From: Sphingomonas naasensis
GTDB taxonomy: Bacteria > Pseudomonadota > Alphaproteobacteria > Sphingomonadales > Sphingomonadaceae
Assembly (NCBI RefSeq): GCF_004792695.1
Contig: NZ_SRXU01000004.1
Location: forward strand, 349,920 to 413,919
DNA: 64,000 nt
Direction: 5' to 3'
Numbering within the stretch: position 1 is the first letter of the stretch; each line of letters begins with the position of its first letter. A program made the translations under genes and the position numbers. Below the pieces are notes generated by a model. That model made no database searches. It was not told where the DNA came from and worked only from the letters and a program-made list of their open reading frames with translations. Shown piece after piece: positions 1 through 8,357 of the stretch.

Positions 1-357
1 GCTGATATGCGCGCCGTGGCGGACGATGCTGCCCGGCACCGCGCGGAAGCCCGCCTCGCGGAAGGCGGTCTCGCCCCAGCCGGCGAACTTGGACGGCACC
101 TTGTCGAACCAGTTGGCGCCGCCGGGGCCCTCCATCACGACATTGTCGTTGAGCCGGAAGCTGAGCAGCACCGCCTTTTTCAGCCACTGGTTGACCTGCC
201 AGCCGCCCTCGGCGGTCGGCTCGGCCACCCGCGCTGCGCCGCGATCGAGCAGGTTGAGCGCCTCGGCGACGGCTTCGCGCACCGCGCCTTCCGTCGCGAA
301 ACCGAGATTGGCCCGGTCTTCCCAGGCGGCGTCGATGGTTGCGGCGAGGTCGGTCAC
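1..357 (-). CDS. dapD: 2,3,4,5-tetrahydropyridine-2,6-dicarboxylate N-succinyltransferase, N-terminal part (cut by window edge)
   Basis: Succinylates tetrahydrodipicolinate in the succinylase branch of lysine and meso-diaminopimelate synthesis, in the cytoplasm. Only the first 119 residues are inside the window; the E. coli enzyme is about 274 residues. The visible part is the helical N-terminal domain with the conserved stretch [10 protein letters not shown] at 58-67, followed by SFRLNDN and FDKVPSKF; the left-handed beta-helix lies outside. The start is read as GTG at 357, with GGAGG a few bases upstream inside the end of the preceding gene. The HAD nucleotidase gene stops two bases before this start, so the two are probably one transcript. 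Identification is from recalled family motifs and is firm. Confidence 0.93.
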   Translation of the reverse strand, partial: MTDLAATIDAAWEDRANLGFATEGAVREAVAEALNLLDRGAARVAEPTAEGGWQVNQWLKKAVLLSFRLNDNVVMEGPGGANWFDKVPSKFAGWGETAFREAGFRAVPGSIVRHGAHIS

Positions 358-358
358 G

Positions 359-1021
359 TCAATCCTCCAATATCGCATGGAGCCAGGCTCCAAGGTCGGT
401 CACGGTATAGTCGATGAAGCTGCGGTCGTGGTCGGGCGCCTGCTCGGAGCCATTGTCGATCCAGACCGTGGTCATGCCGATCGCCTTGGCCGGCTTGAGG
501 TTGCGGGCCATGTCCTCGACGAACAGCGATTGGGCGGGATCGAGTCCATAGGCCTCGCACAGGCCCTGATAGGCGAGCGGATCGGGCTTGGGGCGGTATT
601 GCGTCGCATGGACGTCGTGGATCGCCTCGAACGTTTCGGCGAGGCCGAGCTTGTCGAGCACCTTCGCTGCATAGGGCGCGTCGCCATTGGTGAAGACCAG
701 CTTGCGGCCGGGCAGCCGCGCCAGCGCCTCGATCAGCGCCTCGTTGCGATCGAGCACGCTCATGTCGATGTCGTGGACGTCGGCGAGATAGTGATGCGGG
801 TCGACGCCATGCTCGGCCATCAGCCCCGACAGCGTCGTGCCATGGGCGTGGAAATAGCCCTTCTGGATGCGATGCGCTTCCTCGGGCGAGCAGTTCAGCA
901 ACGCGCGGACATATTCGCCGATCCGCGCGTCTATCATCGCGAACAGATTCGCGCTCACCGGGTAGAGCGTGTTGTCCAGATCGAAGATCCAGTTGCGGAT
1001 ATGGCTAAGCTCGGGAAGCAT
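359..1021 (-). CDS. HAD-family pyrimidine 5'-nucleotidase
   Basis: Cytoplasmic phosphatase of the haloacid dehalogenase superfamily, SDT1/pyrimidine 5'-nucleotidase type, expected to dephosphorylate UMP/CMP-like nucleotides. The 220-residue product has motif I DLDNT at 14-18 (first Asp is the nucleophile), motif II TNGD at 111-114, a motif III lysine at 145 in RPKPDP, and motif IV VED at 168-170; the helical cap lies between motifs I and II. It is directly upstream of dapD with almost no gap, an arrangement often seen in alphaproteobacteria. The substrate is inferred from the family, not shown by the sequence. Confidence 0.87.
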   Translation of the reverse strand: MLPELSHIRNWIFDLDNTLYPVSANLFAMIDARIGEYVRALLNCSPEEAHRIQKGYFHAHGTTLSGLMAEHGVDPHHYLADVHDIDMSVLDRNEALIEALARLPGRKLVFTNGDAPYAAKVLDKLGLAETFEAIHDVHATQYRPKPDPLAYQGLCEAYGLDPAQSLFVEDMARNLKPAKAIGMTTVWIDNGSEQAPDHDRSFIDYTVTDLGAWLHAILED

Positions 1022-1145
1022 CGGACCGGGGCTCTACGGAGTGGACGCCACAGCCGCAAGGCGGCAGGGAGGATTACAGTTAACGCACGGTAAAGGCTGC
1101 ACATTCTATACGCGCTGCCGGGCGGTTTCAGCAGAGGTGAGCGGT

Positions 1146-3530
1146 ATGCGGGCGGTTTTCCACGCGCGATTGATGCAGGGCGCCGCGATCGGCGGGTTGC
1201 TTGCGCTCACGGCGTGCGGCGGTGGCAGCAGCAGGCCGGCGCCGATGCCCGCGCCGGTGCCGACCCCCGCGCCCGTTCCGACACCCACTCCCACGCCGGT
1301 CCCGACGCCGACGCCGACTCCGGTGCCGACGCCCACTCCAACGCCGTCCGCCAGCTATGACACCGCCGAATATCGCGCGACGATCGGCGCGATCTCGATG
1401 AACGCGCTTATCGCCTATACCCATGGCGGCACCGGCGCCGGCATCCGGGTCGGCGTGATCGACAGCGGGATCGACTTGCAGAGCGCCGAGTTCGGCGATT
1501 GCTCGGGCGGGATCGGCACCGGCTCCTGCCGCATCCTCGCTGCGTCGCGCGATACCGCCGGCAACGGCACGCTCGATGACGAAGGCGGCCATGGCACCGC
1601 GGTCGCGTTCACCATTGCCGGCCGGCGCAACGACGCGGGCACCCACGGCGTCGCCTTCGACGCGCAATTGATCGTCGCGCGTGCCGACAGCCCGGGCAGC
1701 TGCGCCACCGAGACCCCGAGCGATCCCGACAGCGGCTGCAGCTTCGGCGACAATGCCATCGCCGCGGGGCTCGACGCGGCGCGGACGGGCGGCGCGCGGG
1801 TGGTCAACATCTCGCTCGGCGGCGACGCGCCCAATGCCCGGCTGCTCCAGGCGATCGGCAACGCGACCGCGGCCGGGATCGTCATCGTGATCTCCGCCGG
1901 TAACGACGGCGAAGAGCCCGAGGGCGTCAATCCCGATCCGTTCGCCGGCGGTGCGGCCGCGAGCGCCGGCGCGCGCGGGCTGGTGATCATCGCCGGCTCG
2001 GTCAACACCGCCGATACGATCTCGGATTTCAGCAATCGCGCCGGCACCGGCGCCAGCACCTATCTCGCCGCGGTCGGCGAGCGCGTACGCGCGCCCGATC
2101 AGACCAACACGCCGCTGCTTTGGTCGGGGACGTCCTTCTCGGCGCCGCAGATCGCCGGGGCGGTCGCGCTGCTGGCGCAGGCCTTTCCCAATCTCAGCGG
2201 CGCGCAGATCGTCCAGCTGCTCTACGCCACCGCGCGCGACGTCGGCGCCGCCGGAGTCGACCCGGTCTATGGCCGCGGCGTGCTCGATCTCACGCGCGCG
2301 TTCCAGCCGGTCGGCACCACCTCGCTGGCGGGCTCGACGGGCGTGGTGTCGAGCGGCGTCAACGGCGCGCTGTCGGCGCCGATGGGCGATGCCAGCCAAG
2401 GGCCGCTCGGCGCGGTCGTGCTCGATTCGTTCGATCGTGCCTTCGCGACCGAGCTCGCGCGGACGATCGTCCGTCAGGGGCCCGCGCGTCGGCTCCCCGC
2501 GCTGATGGCGACGCGCCAGCGCAGCTTCTCGGCCGGGGTGCGCGACCTGAGCGTCGCGGTCTCGCTGATCCCCGCGCGCGACACGATCCGCATCGAGCGG
2601 CTCGGCATCGGCACGCGCGACGCCAATGTCGCGCGGATGCTCGCCGCGACCGTCAGCGGCCGGCTCGGCAGCAAGGCGCAGTTCGCGATCGGCGCGTCGG
2701 AGAGCGGCAACACGCTCACCGCGCGGCTCGCCGGCCGCGATGAGCCTGCCTTCCTCGTCGCGCGCGATCCGCTGCACAGCGCCGGCTTCGATGTCGATGT
2801 GCGCGGATCGGTCGCGGTCCGCCAGTCGCTCGGCCGCTGGGGCGTCACGCTCGCGCAGGAGCAGGGGCAGGTGCTCAGCCGGCGCGACACGCAATTCGCC
2901 GCGCTCCGCTGGGACGCGCAGCGCTCGGGCTATTGGCGCACCACGCTGGGGATCGACCGGCGCTTTGGCGGGCTTCGCGCCGGCCTGTCCTTCACCCGGC
3001 TCAGCGAGCGCGACACCGTGCTCGGCGCGCGCTTCAGCGGCGGGCTCGGGGCCGCGCGCGCGGACAGCAATTTCGTCGATCTCGGGCTGCGCTACGACCT
3101 CGGCGAAGGCTGGTCGCTCGGCGGTGCGATGCGGCAGGGCTGGACCCACGCCACGCTGCGCAGCGGCGTCGAGGGCGGGGGCGTGATCCGCACCAACGGT
3201 TTCGCCGCGGACATCGGCAAGGACGGTATCTTCGCGCCGGCCGACAGCTTCGGCTTCCGCATCGCCCAGCCGCTACGCGTCGCCAGCGGCGGCATCGGCA
3301 TCGCGCTGCCCGCCGATTGGGATTACGCGACCATGGCGGTGAGCGCGTGGGATCGCGGCTTCATCAACCTCACGCCGCAGGGCCGCGAGCTCGATTACGA
3401 GCTGCGCTATGCGTGGCCGCTCGCCGGCGGCATGCTCAGCAGCAATCTGTTCCTGCGCCGCAACCCGGGCAATTTCGCCTCCTTCCCGAGCGACAAGGGC
3501 GGCGCGGTGCGGCTCACTTTGGGCTGGTAG
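1146..3530 (+). CDS. S8 subtilisin-like serine protease, lipoprotein autotransporter (NalP-like layout)
   Basis: Surface or outer-membrane serine protease of 794 residues. The start is set at ATG 1146, behind AGAGG, because it places a lipoprotein signal right at the N-terminus: LTAC with the lipidated Cys at 24. A proline/threonine linker of repeated PVPTPTPT units covers about residues 34-67. The peptidase S8 domain follows with the triad Asp106 (GVIDSGID), His149 (GHGT) and Ser330 (GTSFSAP). Residues from about 480 to the end read as alternating beta strands and finish in LRLTLGW, an aromatic C-terminus typical of outer-membrane barrels. Neisseria NalP is a known lipoprotein subtilisin autotransporter, so this layout has precedent. 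The barrel assignment is inferred from strand pattern only. Confidence 0.85.
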   Translation: MRAVFHARLMQGAAIGGLLALTACGGGSSRPAPMPAPVPTPAPVPTPTPTPVPTPTPTPVPTPTPTPSASYDTAEYRATIGAISMNALIAYTHGGTGAGIRVGVIDSGIDLQSAEFGDCSGGIGTGSCRILAASRDTAGNGTLDDEGGHGTAVAFTIAGRRNDAGTHGVAFDAQLIVARADSPGSCATETPSDPDSGCSFGDNAIAAGLDAARTGGARVVNISLGGDAPNARLLQAIGNATAAGIVIVISAGNDGEEPEGVNPDPFAGGAAASAGARGLVIIAGSVNTADTISDFSNRAGTGASTYLAAVGERVRAPDQTNTPLLWSGTSFSAPQIAGAVALLAQAFPNLSGAQIVQLLYATARDVGAAGVDPVYGRGVLDLTRAFQPVGTTSLAGSTGVVSSGVNGALSAPMGDASQGPLGAVVLDSFDRAFATELARTIVRQGPARRLPALMATRQRSFSAGVRDLSVAVSLIPARDTIRIERLGIGTRDANVARMLAATVSGRLGSKAQFAIGASESGNTLTARLAGRDEPAFLVARDPLHSAGFDVDVRGSVAVRQSLGRWGVTLAQEQGQVLSRRDTQFAALRWDAQRSGYWRTTLGIDRRFGGLRAGLSFTRLSERDTVLGARFSGGLGAARADSNFVDLGLRYDLGEGWSLGGAMRQGWTHATLRSGVEGGGVIRTNGFAADIGKDGIFAPADSFGFRIAQPLRVASGGIGIALPADWDYATMAVSAWDRGFINLTPQGRELDYELRYAWPLAGGMLSSNLFLRRNPGNFASFPSDKGGAVRLTLGW

Positions 3531-3612
3531 GGGCGCCAAGTCAGTCCGGCTTGTCGGCCGCAAAGCAAAGCTTCGGGTGGCGCTTGGGCAGGGCGCCACC
3601 CATCTGCCTGCC

Positions 3613-4602
3613 ATGACCGCCTATTCGCTGCTCGACCTCGTTCCCATCGTCCAGGGCGGCAGCGCCGCGCAGGCGCTCGCCAATGCCGCCGATCTCGCGC
3701 GCCATGCCGAGGCGCTCGGTTTCACCCGCTATTGGGTCGCCGAGCATCATGGCATGGAAGGGATCGCCAGCGCCGCCACTGCGGTGGTGATCGCGCATGT
3801 CGGCGCCGCCACGGCGACGATCCGCATCGGCTCGGGCGGGATCATGCTGCCCAATCACGCCCCGCTGCAGGTCGCCGAGCAGTTCGGCACGCTCGACGCG
3901 CTCTTCCCGGGTCGGGTCGATCTCGGGCTGGGGCGCGCGCCGGGATCCGATCAGCGCGTCGCCGCCGCGATCCGCCGCGGCTATGGCGGCGACGGCAATG
4001 ATTTCCCGCAGGACGTCGTCGAGTTGCAGAGCTATTTCGCCGATGACGGCCAGACCGGCATCCGCGCGACCCCGGGGGCGGGGGCGGACGTGAAGATCTG
4101 GATCCTCGGGTCGAGCCTGTTCGGCGCGCAGCTCGCCGCCGCGCTCGGCCTGCCCTATGCCTTCGCCTCGCATTTCGCGCCGGGGCTGCTCGACGAGGCG
4201 ATCTCGGTCTATCGCCGCAATTTCCGCCCCTCGGCGGTGCTCGACCAGCCCTATCTGGCGCTCGGCTTCAATGTCTTCGCCGCGGATAGCGATGCGGAGG
4301 CCGAGCTCCTCGCCAGCTCGCAGCAGCAGGCGTTCGTCGCGATCCGCACCACCGGGCGCGGCATCCAGCTGCCGCCGCCGGTGCCCGGCTATCGCGAGAG
4401 CCTCGGCGCGCAGGGCAATGCGATGCTCGATCAGGTGCTCTCGGCGAGCGCGATCGGTAGCCTCGACACGATCCGCGACCAGCTCGCCGCCTTCATCGCG
4501 CGCACCGGCGCCGACGAGCTGATCCTCACCAGCGCGATGTTCGATCATGCCGCGCGCAAGAAGAGCCTGACGATCGCCGCGGAGGCGATGCAGTCTCTAT
4601 AA
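3613..4602 (+). CDS. LLM-class flavin-dependent oxidoreductase (luciferase-like monooxygenase)
   Basis: TIM-barrel flavoprotein of 329 residues in the bacterial-luciferase-like superfamily, of the single-subunit MsnO8/YhbW type; it would use reduced FMN to oxygenate a small substrate. Seen: WVAEHH at 41-46, [12 protein letters not shown] at 73-84 and [12 protein letters not shown] at 100-111, all classic for this group, plus a C-terminal stretch resembling the family end ([13 protein letters not shown]). Start ATG 3613 gives the usual family N-terminus (YSLLDLVPI). It follows the protease gene by 82 bases and ends at one of the intergenic inverted repeats. The substrate cannot be told. Confidence 0.88.
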   Translation: MTAYSLLDLVPIVQGGSAAQALANAADLARHAEALGFTRYWVAEHHGMEGIASAATAVVIAHVGAATATIRIGSGGIMLPNHAPLQVAEQFGTLDALFPGRVDLGLGRAPGSDQRVAAAIRRGYGGDGNDFPQDVVELQSYFADDGQTGIRATPGAGADVKIWILGSSLFGAQLAAALGLPYAFASHFAPGLLDEAISVYRRNFRPSAVLDQPYLALGFNVFAADSDAEAELLASSQQQAFVAIRTTGRGIQLPPPVPGYRESLGAQGNAMLDQVLSASAIGSLDTIRDQLAAFIARTGADELILTSAMFDHAARKKSLTIAAEAMQSL

Positions 4603-4603
4603 G

Positions 4604-4738
4604 CTCCTCCCTCGCGCAGCGGGGGAGGTGGCGCGCGCAGCGCGACGGAGGGGGCCTCTCCCCGCGACGTCGCCCGCGGAAGTGCCCCCTCCACCACCGC
4701 TCCGCGGCGGTCCCCCTCCCCCGCTTCGCGAGGGAGGA
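4604..4738. repeat. Intergenic inverted-repeat element, family A copy 1
   Basis: GC-rich palindromic element between the LLM oxidoreductase and DUF4188 genes. It begins CTCCTCCCTCG, passes GGGGGAGGTGG and GACGGAGGGGG, and closes with CCCCCTCCACC, GGTCCCCCTCCCC and GAGGGAGGA, so each half folds on itself and the two halves pair with each other. The same order of blocks recurs at 31504, 37275 and 52493. No coding potential is evident. It sits between convergent genes, where it could end transcription from both sides. Confidence 0.8.
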
Positions 4739-5209
4739 TCAGACGGGCTGCATCGCCTCGCGATCGCGGTCGATGCGTTCGCGCGTGCTCATGAACGGCC
4801 CCACCGGCGTGCGTTCGGACGCGAAGCGCGCCAACCCGACCGGCGGCATGTCGAGATAGACCGCCTCGATCCCGTTTCGCGAATAGGCCTCGTGCCAGAA
4901 GCCCGCGCCGCCATTGTCGGCGAGGAAGCTCTTCCACCAGCCCGAATGCGGCGCGCTGCGCGTGAACGCCTCGAGGCTCTCGAGGTCGCGCCAATATTGC
5001 CGGATGCCGACATGGTTGAGGCTCCACAGGAAATTGTCGTGGCCGAGCAGCCCCTCGGGCGGGTCGCGCTGAATTTGCGTAAGGCCCCGGCCGATCCGCA
5101 GCACCGAGAAGAGGCCGCGCACGCTGCGGATGCGCAGGCCGAGCAGCACCATCACCAGATCCGGATAGCCCGAAAGATCGACCGACCGCCGCTCCACCTT
5201 GGCTTGCAT
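4739..5209 (-). CDS. DUF4188 / monooxygenase-family protein
   Basis: 156-residue protein resembling the DUF4188 family (annotated as monooxygenase or phenylacetaldoxime-dehydratase-like, related to dimeric alpha-beta barrel proteins). Seen: the N-terminal hydrophobic stretch VMVLLGLRIRSVRGL, the central block around NHVGIRQYW, and the tryptophan/histidine-rich segment GFWHEAYSRNGIEAVYLDMP. It is transcribed away from a TetR-type repressor gene, with two palindromes between them, so it is the likely target of that repressor. The biochemical role is not established for the family; a ligand-induced oxidative or detoxifying role is a guess from context. Confidence 0.75.
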   Translation of the reverse strand: MQAKVERRSVDLSGYPDLVMVLLGLRIRSVRGLFSVLRIGRGLTQIQRDPPEGLLGHDNFLWSLNHVGIRQYWRDLESLEAFTRSAPHSGWWKSFLADNGGAGFWHEAYSRNGIEAVYLDMPPVGLARFASERTPVGPFMSTRERIDRDREAMQPV

Positions 5210-5223
5210 TGCATGTCTCCGCT

Positions 5224-5268
5224 TGTTTACTGTGTAAACATTAGCGGAAGCTGCTTACGGTGTAAACA
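5224..5268. promoter_or_regulatory. Two TetR-type operator palindromes
   Basis: TGTTTACTGTGTAAACA at 5224-5240 is a perfect 7-base inverted repeat around TGT. TGCTTACGGTGTAAACA at 5252-5268 repeats it with one arm mismatch and its last base is the first base of the repressor start codon. The centres are 28 bases apart. The pair lies between the divergent DUF4188 and TetR genes, so it can govern both and give autoregulation. The assignment to this TetR protein is inferred from position. Confidence 0.75.
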
Positions 5269-5777
5269 TGCTGCGGGATGCGTTGGTCAAGGCGGCGCTG
5301 GATATGCTCGAGCAGGGCGAAGAGCCCAGCCTGCGCGCAGTCGCGCGGGCCGCCGGCGTCTCGGCGATGGCGCCGTACCGGCACTTCGCCGACAAGGCGG
5401 CACTGCTCTCGGCGGTCGCCGAACAGGGCTTCGCCGCACTGGCGGTGGCGCTGGTCGCCGCGGACGTCGATACCGATCCCCGCGCGGCGCTGATCGGGCA
5501 GGGGCTCGCCTATATCGCGTTCGCGCGGGCGCGGCCGGCGCTGTTCCGGCTGATGTTCGCGAGCGATTTCGCGCTCACGCTCGGCGACGATTCGGGTGCC
5601 TTCGCGACGCTCGCCGATCGGGTCGCCAGTCTCGGTGCGCGCGATCCGCAGGCGGCGACGACGCTCAGCTGGGCGACGGTGCACGGGCTGGCGATGCTGG
5701 CGCTCGACGGGCGGCTGCCCGATCTGGGCGAGGATGGCGAGCGGCGGGTGGTCGCGCTGCTCGCCGGCGCGCTCTAG
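5268..5777 (+). CDS. TetR/AcrR-family transcriptional regulator
   Basis: 169-residue DNA-binding repressor. The helix-turn-helix covers about residues 20-47 (PSLRAVARAAGVSAMAPYRHF, broken here as the usual TetR signature), followed by an all-helical ligand-binding domain. The start ATG 5268 overlaps the second operator, so bound repressor would block its own translation-initiation region and promoter. It is divergent from the DUF4188 gene 58 bases away. The protein is short for the family, which mostly spans 180-220 residues, but shows no sign of truncation. The inducer is unknown. Confidence 0.88.
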   Translation: MLRDALVKAALDMLEQGEEPSLRAVARAAGVSAMAPYRHFADKAALLSAVAEQGFAALAVALVAADVDTDPRAALIGQGLAYIAFARARPALFRLMFASDFALTLGDDSGAFATLADRVASLGARDPQAATTLSWATVHGLAMLALDGRLPDLGEDGERRVVALLAGAL

Positions 5778-5779
5778 GT

Positions 5780-7234
5780 TCAGCTCGCGGCGGGCAGCCG
5801 CAGCCGGACGAGCAACCCGCCGAGATCCTCGCTCTCCTCGAGGCTGACGGTGCCGTCATAGATTTCGGCGACGTCGCGGACGATCGCGAGCCCGAGCCCC
5901 GTACCCGGCTTGCCGCTGTCGAGCCGCACCCCGCGATCGAAGATGCGGATTCGATCGGCATCGGGAATGCCCCGGCCGTCATCCTCGACGAGGATCTCGA
6001 CGAATCCCGCTTCGATCCGTGCGGTGATGAACACGCTGCCGCCGCCATATTTGGCCGCGTTCTCGACGAGGTTGCCGAGCAGATCGTCGAGGTCCTGCCG
6101 CTCGATATGCGCGACGAGATCCTTCTGCCCGTCGATGTCGATCCGCACCGCCGGGTAGAGCCGCGCCACCGCGCGCTCGACTGCCTCGATCGACGGCCAG
6201 ACCATCGCGCGGCTGTGCGCGCTGCCGCGCCGGCCGACCGCGCGGGCGCGGGCGAGATGGTGGTCGATCTGGCGGCGCATCGTCCGCGCCTCGCGCAGCA
6301 CGGTGGGGGCGAGGTCTTCCTGCGCCGCCGCCGCGGCGTTCATGATCACGCTGAGCGGGGTCTTGAGCGCGTGCGCGAGGTTGCCGGCGTGGCGGCGTGC
6401 CTCCTCGGCCTGGCGGTCGTTGTGCTCGACCAGCGCGTTCAATTCCTCGACCATCGGAGCGATCTCGGCGGGCATCCGGTCCTCGATCCGCTTGGCCTTG
6501 CCGGCGCGCAGCCGGGCGATCTCCTTGCGGACCTTGCGCAGCGGCAGGAGGCCGTACCAGGTCTGCAGGCCGACCATCACGATCAGCCCGAGCCCGAGCA
6601 GCACGAAGCTGCGCACCAGCGTCCGCCGCAGCGTGGCGATCTGCGCGTCGAGCCCGTCGCGGCTCTGGGCGATCTGGAACCGCCAGCGCACCGCCGAGCC
6701 GGGGAGCTTGAGGTCGCGCTCGGCAATGCGCAGCATCTGGTTGCCCGAATCGTCGCTCTCGCGGTCGGCGCGTGCGGTTTTGTCGACGAACTCGTCGCTG
6801 TTGTAGATGTGGAGGTCGCGGTCGTCGTGGCGCTGGTTGACGCGCAGCCTGCGGTCCCAGAGCGAGCGCGACTTATAGGGTTCGAACCCCTCGCCGCTGA
6901 TCTGCCAATAGGCACCCGATCCGGGCTCGAGGAAGCGCTGATCGGCGAGCTCGCGGTTGTTCACCACCTCGCCGTCCGGACCCAGCTCGGCGGTGACGAT
7001 CATCGAGTTGAGCAAATATTCGAGCTGCTCGTCGAAATTGCGTTCGAGTGCGTCGGTAAGGATGCGGTTGAGTCCGACGCCGCCGCCAACCAGCAGGATC
7101 ATGATCCACGCCGCGGCGATGACGATCATCCGCCGGCTCACCGAGCCGGTCGCGCGCGGGGCATAGTGCCGCGGCGGCGGCTCGGTCACCGCGTCATGGT
7201 CGGGGGACGGGACGCTGTCCCCGGCTTCGGCCAT
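5780..7234 (-). CDS. Membrane sensor histidine kinase, PhoQ/FeuQ-like
   Basis: Inner-membrane sensor kinase of 484 residues. A charged cytoplasmic N-terminus leads into TM1 at about 36-57, a periplasmic sensor domain of about 150 residues, TM2 at about 209-228, then a HAMP-like linker. The dimerisation box is LAHALKTPL with phospho-accepting His288; the N box is LVENAAKYG near 389-397, G1 VEDDGRGIP at 416-424 and G2 GTGLGLA at 444-450. It starts two bases after the response-regulator stop, so the two are co-translated partners. The LAHALKTPL form of the H box is shared with PhoQ and rhizobial FeuQ kinases. The stimulus is not evident. Confidence 0.9.
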   Translation of the reverse strand: MAEAGDSVPSPDHDAVTEPPPRHYAPRATGSVSRRMIVIAAAWIMILLVGGGVGLNRILTDALERNFDEQLEYLLNSMIVTAELGPDGEVVNNRELADQRFLEPGSGAYWQISGEGFEPYKSRSLWDRRLRVNQRHDDRDLHIYNSDEFVDKTARADRESDDSGNQMLRIAERDLKLPGSAVRWRFQIAQSRDGLDAQIATLRRTLVRSFVLLGLGLIVMVGLQTWYGLLPLRKVRKEIARLRAGKAKRIEDRMPAEIAPMVEELNALVEHNDRQAEEARRHAGNLAHALKTPLSVIMNAAAAAQEDLAPTVLREARTMRRQIDHHLARARAVGRRGSAHSRAMVWPSIEAVERAVARLYPAVRIDIDGQKDLVAHIERQDLDDLLGNLVENAAKYGGGSVFITARIEAGFVEILVEDDGRGIPDADRIRIFDRGVRLDSGKPGTGLGLAIVRDVAEIYDGTVSLEESEDLGGLLVRLRLPAAS

Positions 7235-7235
7235 G

Positions 7236-7904
7236 TCAGGCGCCCGCGGGTTCCTCGAGGCTGTAGCCGAGGCCCCGGATGGTGGTGATCACATCGGGCC
7301 CGAGCTTCTTGCGGATCCGCGTGACGAAGACTTCGATCGTGTTCGAATCGCGATCGAAATCCTGATCGTAGATATGCTCGATCAGCTCGGTGCGGCTGAC
7401 CACCTTGCCCTTGTGGTGGAGCAGGTAGCTGAGCAGCTTGTATTCCTGCGCGGTGAGCTTGATCGGCTCGCCCGCCTTGGTGACCTTGCCCGAGCGGGTG
7501 TCGAGCCGGATGTCGCCCGCCATGAGCTCGGCCGAGGCATTGCCCGAGGCGCGGCGGATCAGCGCGCGGAGGCGGGCGATCAGCTCCTCGGTCTGGAAGG
7601 GCTTGGCGACATAGTCGTCGGCGCCTGCATCGAGCCCGGCGACCTTGTCCGACCAGCTGTCGCGCGCGGTCAGCACCAGCACGGGCGTGGTCTTGCCTTC
7701 CTTGCGCCAGCGGTCGAGCACGGTGAGCCCGTCGATCTCGGGCAGGCCGAGATCGAGGATCACGGCGTCATATTGCTCGGTCGAGCCGAGGAAATGCCCC
7801 TCCTCGCCATCGGTGGCGAGATCGACCGCATAGCCCGCGCCCTCGAGCGCGTTGCGAAGCTGCTGTCCGAGATTGGGTTCGTCCTCGACGATCAATAGCC
7901 GCAT
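7236..7904 (-). CDS. OmpR/PhoP-family response regulator
   Basis: 222-residue two-domain regulator. The receiver domain has acidic pair Glu7-Asp8, phosphoacceptor Asp51 (LDLGLPEIDG), Thr79 and Lys101, all in place. The C-terminal winged helix spans about 125-220 and ends with the family signature VFVTRIRKKLG and IRGLGYSL. Its gene lies between the PepSY gene (34 bases upstream) and the kinase gene (one base downstream), forming a PepSY-regulator-sensor operon. It probably controls envelope functions, as PhoP and FeuP do, but no regulon can be read here. Confidence 0.92.
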   Translation of the reverse strand: MRLLIVEDEPNLGQQLRNALEGAGYAVDLATDGEEGHFLGSTEQYDAVILDLGLPEIDGLTVLDRWRKEGKTTPVLVLTARDSWSDKVAGLDAGADDYVAKPFQTEELIARLRALIRRASGNASAELMAGDIRLDTRSGKVTKAGEPIKLTAQEYKLLSYLLHHKGKVVSRTELIEHIYDQDFDRDSNTIEVFVTRIRKKLGPDVITTIRGLGYSLEEPAGA

Positions 7905-7938
7905 TCTAGTTCCTGCTCCCTCGCGCGTCTTCCCGCGC

Positions 7939-8283
7939 TCAATCGCCCGTGCGCCGGATGATGTTCCCCGTCCGCCCGTCCGCGTCGACCCAGATCACCG
8001 ATCCATTGCGCAGGAACTTGAGCGTGTAAATGTCCGTGGCCGGATCATAGTCGAATCCGAGATACTGCGCCCCCGGCATGCGGGGGACGACGCGGCGCTC
8101 GATCTCGCGCACCGGCAAATTCTGGCCCTTGAGGCGGCGCTGGCTCGCGGCTTGCTGGTTGCTGTCCTGCCCCTCGGGCGGCACGCGCGCGTCGGCACCC
8201 CCGACCAGCGAGAGGGCTGCCAGGCACGCGCAGAAAACGGGCTTAACCAGCATCTTCATCCGCATGGCATAGGGTCCGGCCAT
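7939..8283 (-). CDS. Secreted PepSY-domain protein
   Basis: 114-residue exported protein with a signal peptide ending near GGADA, then one PepSY-like domain (YDPATDIYTLKFLRNGSVIWVDADGRTG split over the C-terminal half). PepSY domains are thought to modulate proteases or act in signalling at the envelope. It is first in an operon with an OmpR-type regulator and sensor kinase, so it may feed back on the sensor. The start could also be ATG 8265 or 8259, which give a tighter signal peptide (MKMLVKPVF at the latter); none has a strong ribosome-binding site. Confidence 0.78.
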   Translation of the reverse strand: MAGPYAMRMKMLVKPVFCACLAALSLVGGADARVPPEGQDSNQQAASQRRLKGQNLPVREIERRVVPRMPGAQYLGFDYDPATDIYTLKFLRNGSVIWVDADGRTGNIIRRTGD

Positions 8284-8357
8284 TGAATAGCCCCTGAACG
8301 CCGGTGTCAGCCGACTGTAACTTGCGGTGCATCGGCCCGCGCCCTAGGTGGCCCGCC

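Noticed and set aside
1250..1345. Tandem repeat at 1250-1345 as a CRISPR or VNTR
   Set aside because: The repeats are in-frame Pro-Thr codons of the protease linker without spacers.
8284..8340. Possible PhoP-like direct repeats CTGAAC and CTGTAAC before the PepSY operon
   Set aside because: The units are short, unequal and the 15-base gap does not fit OmpR-family spacing.
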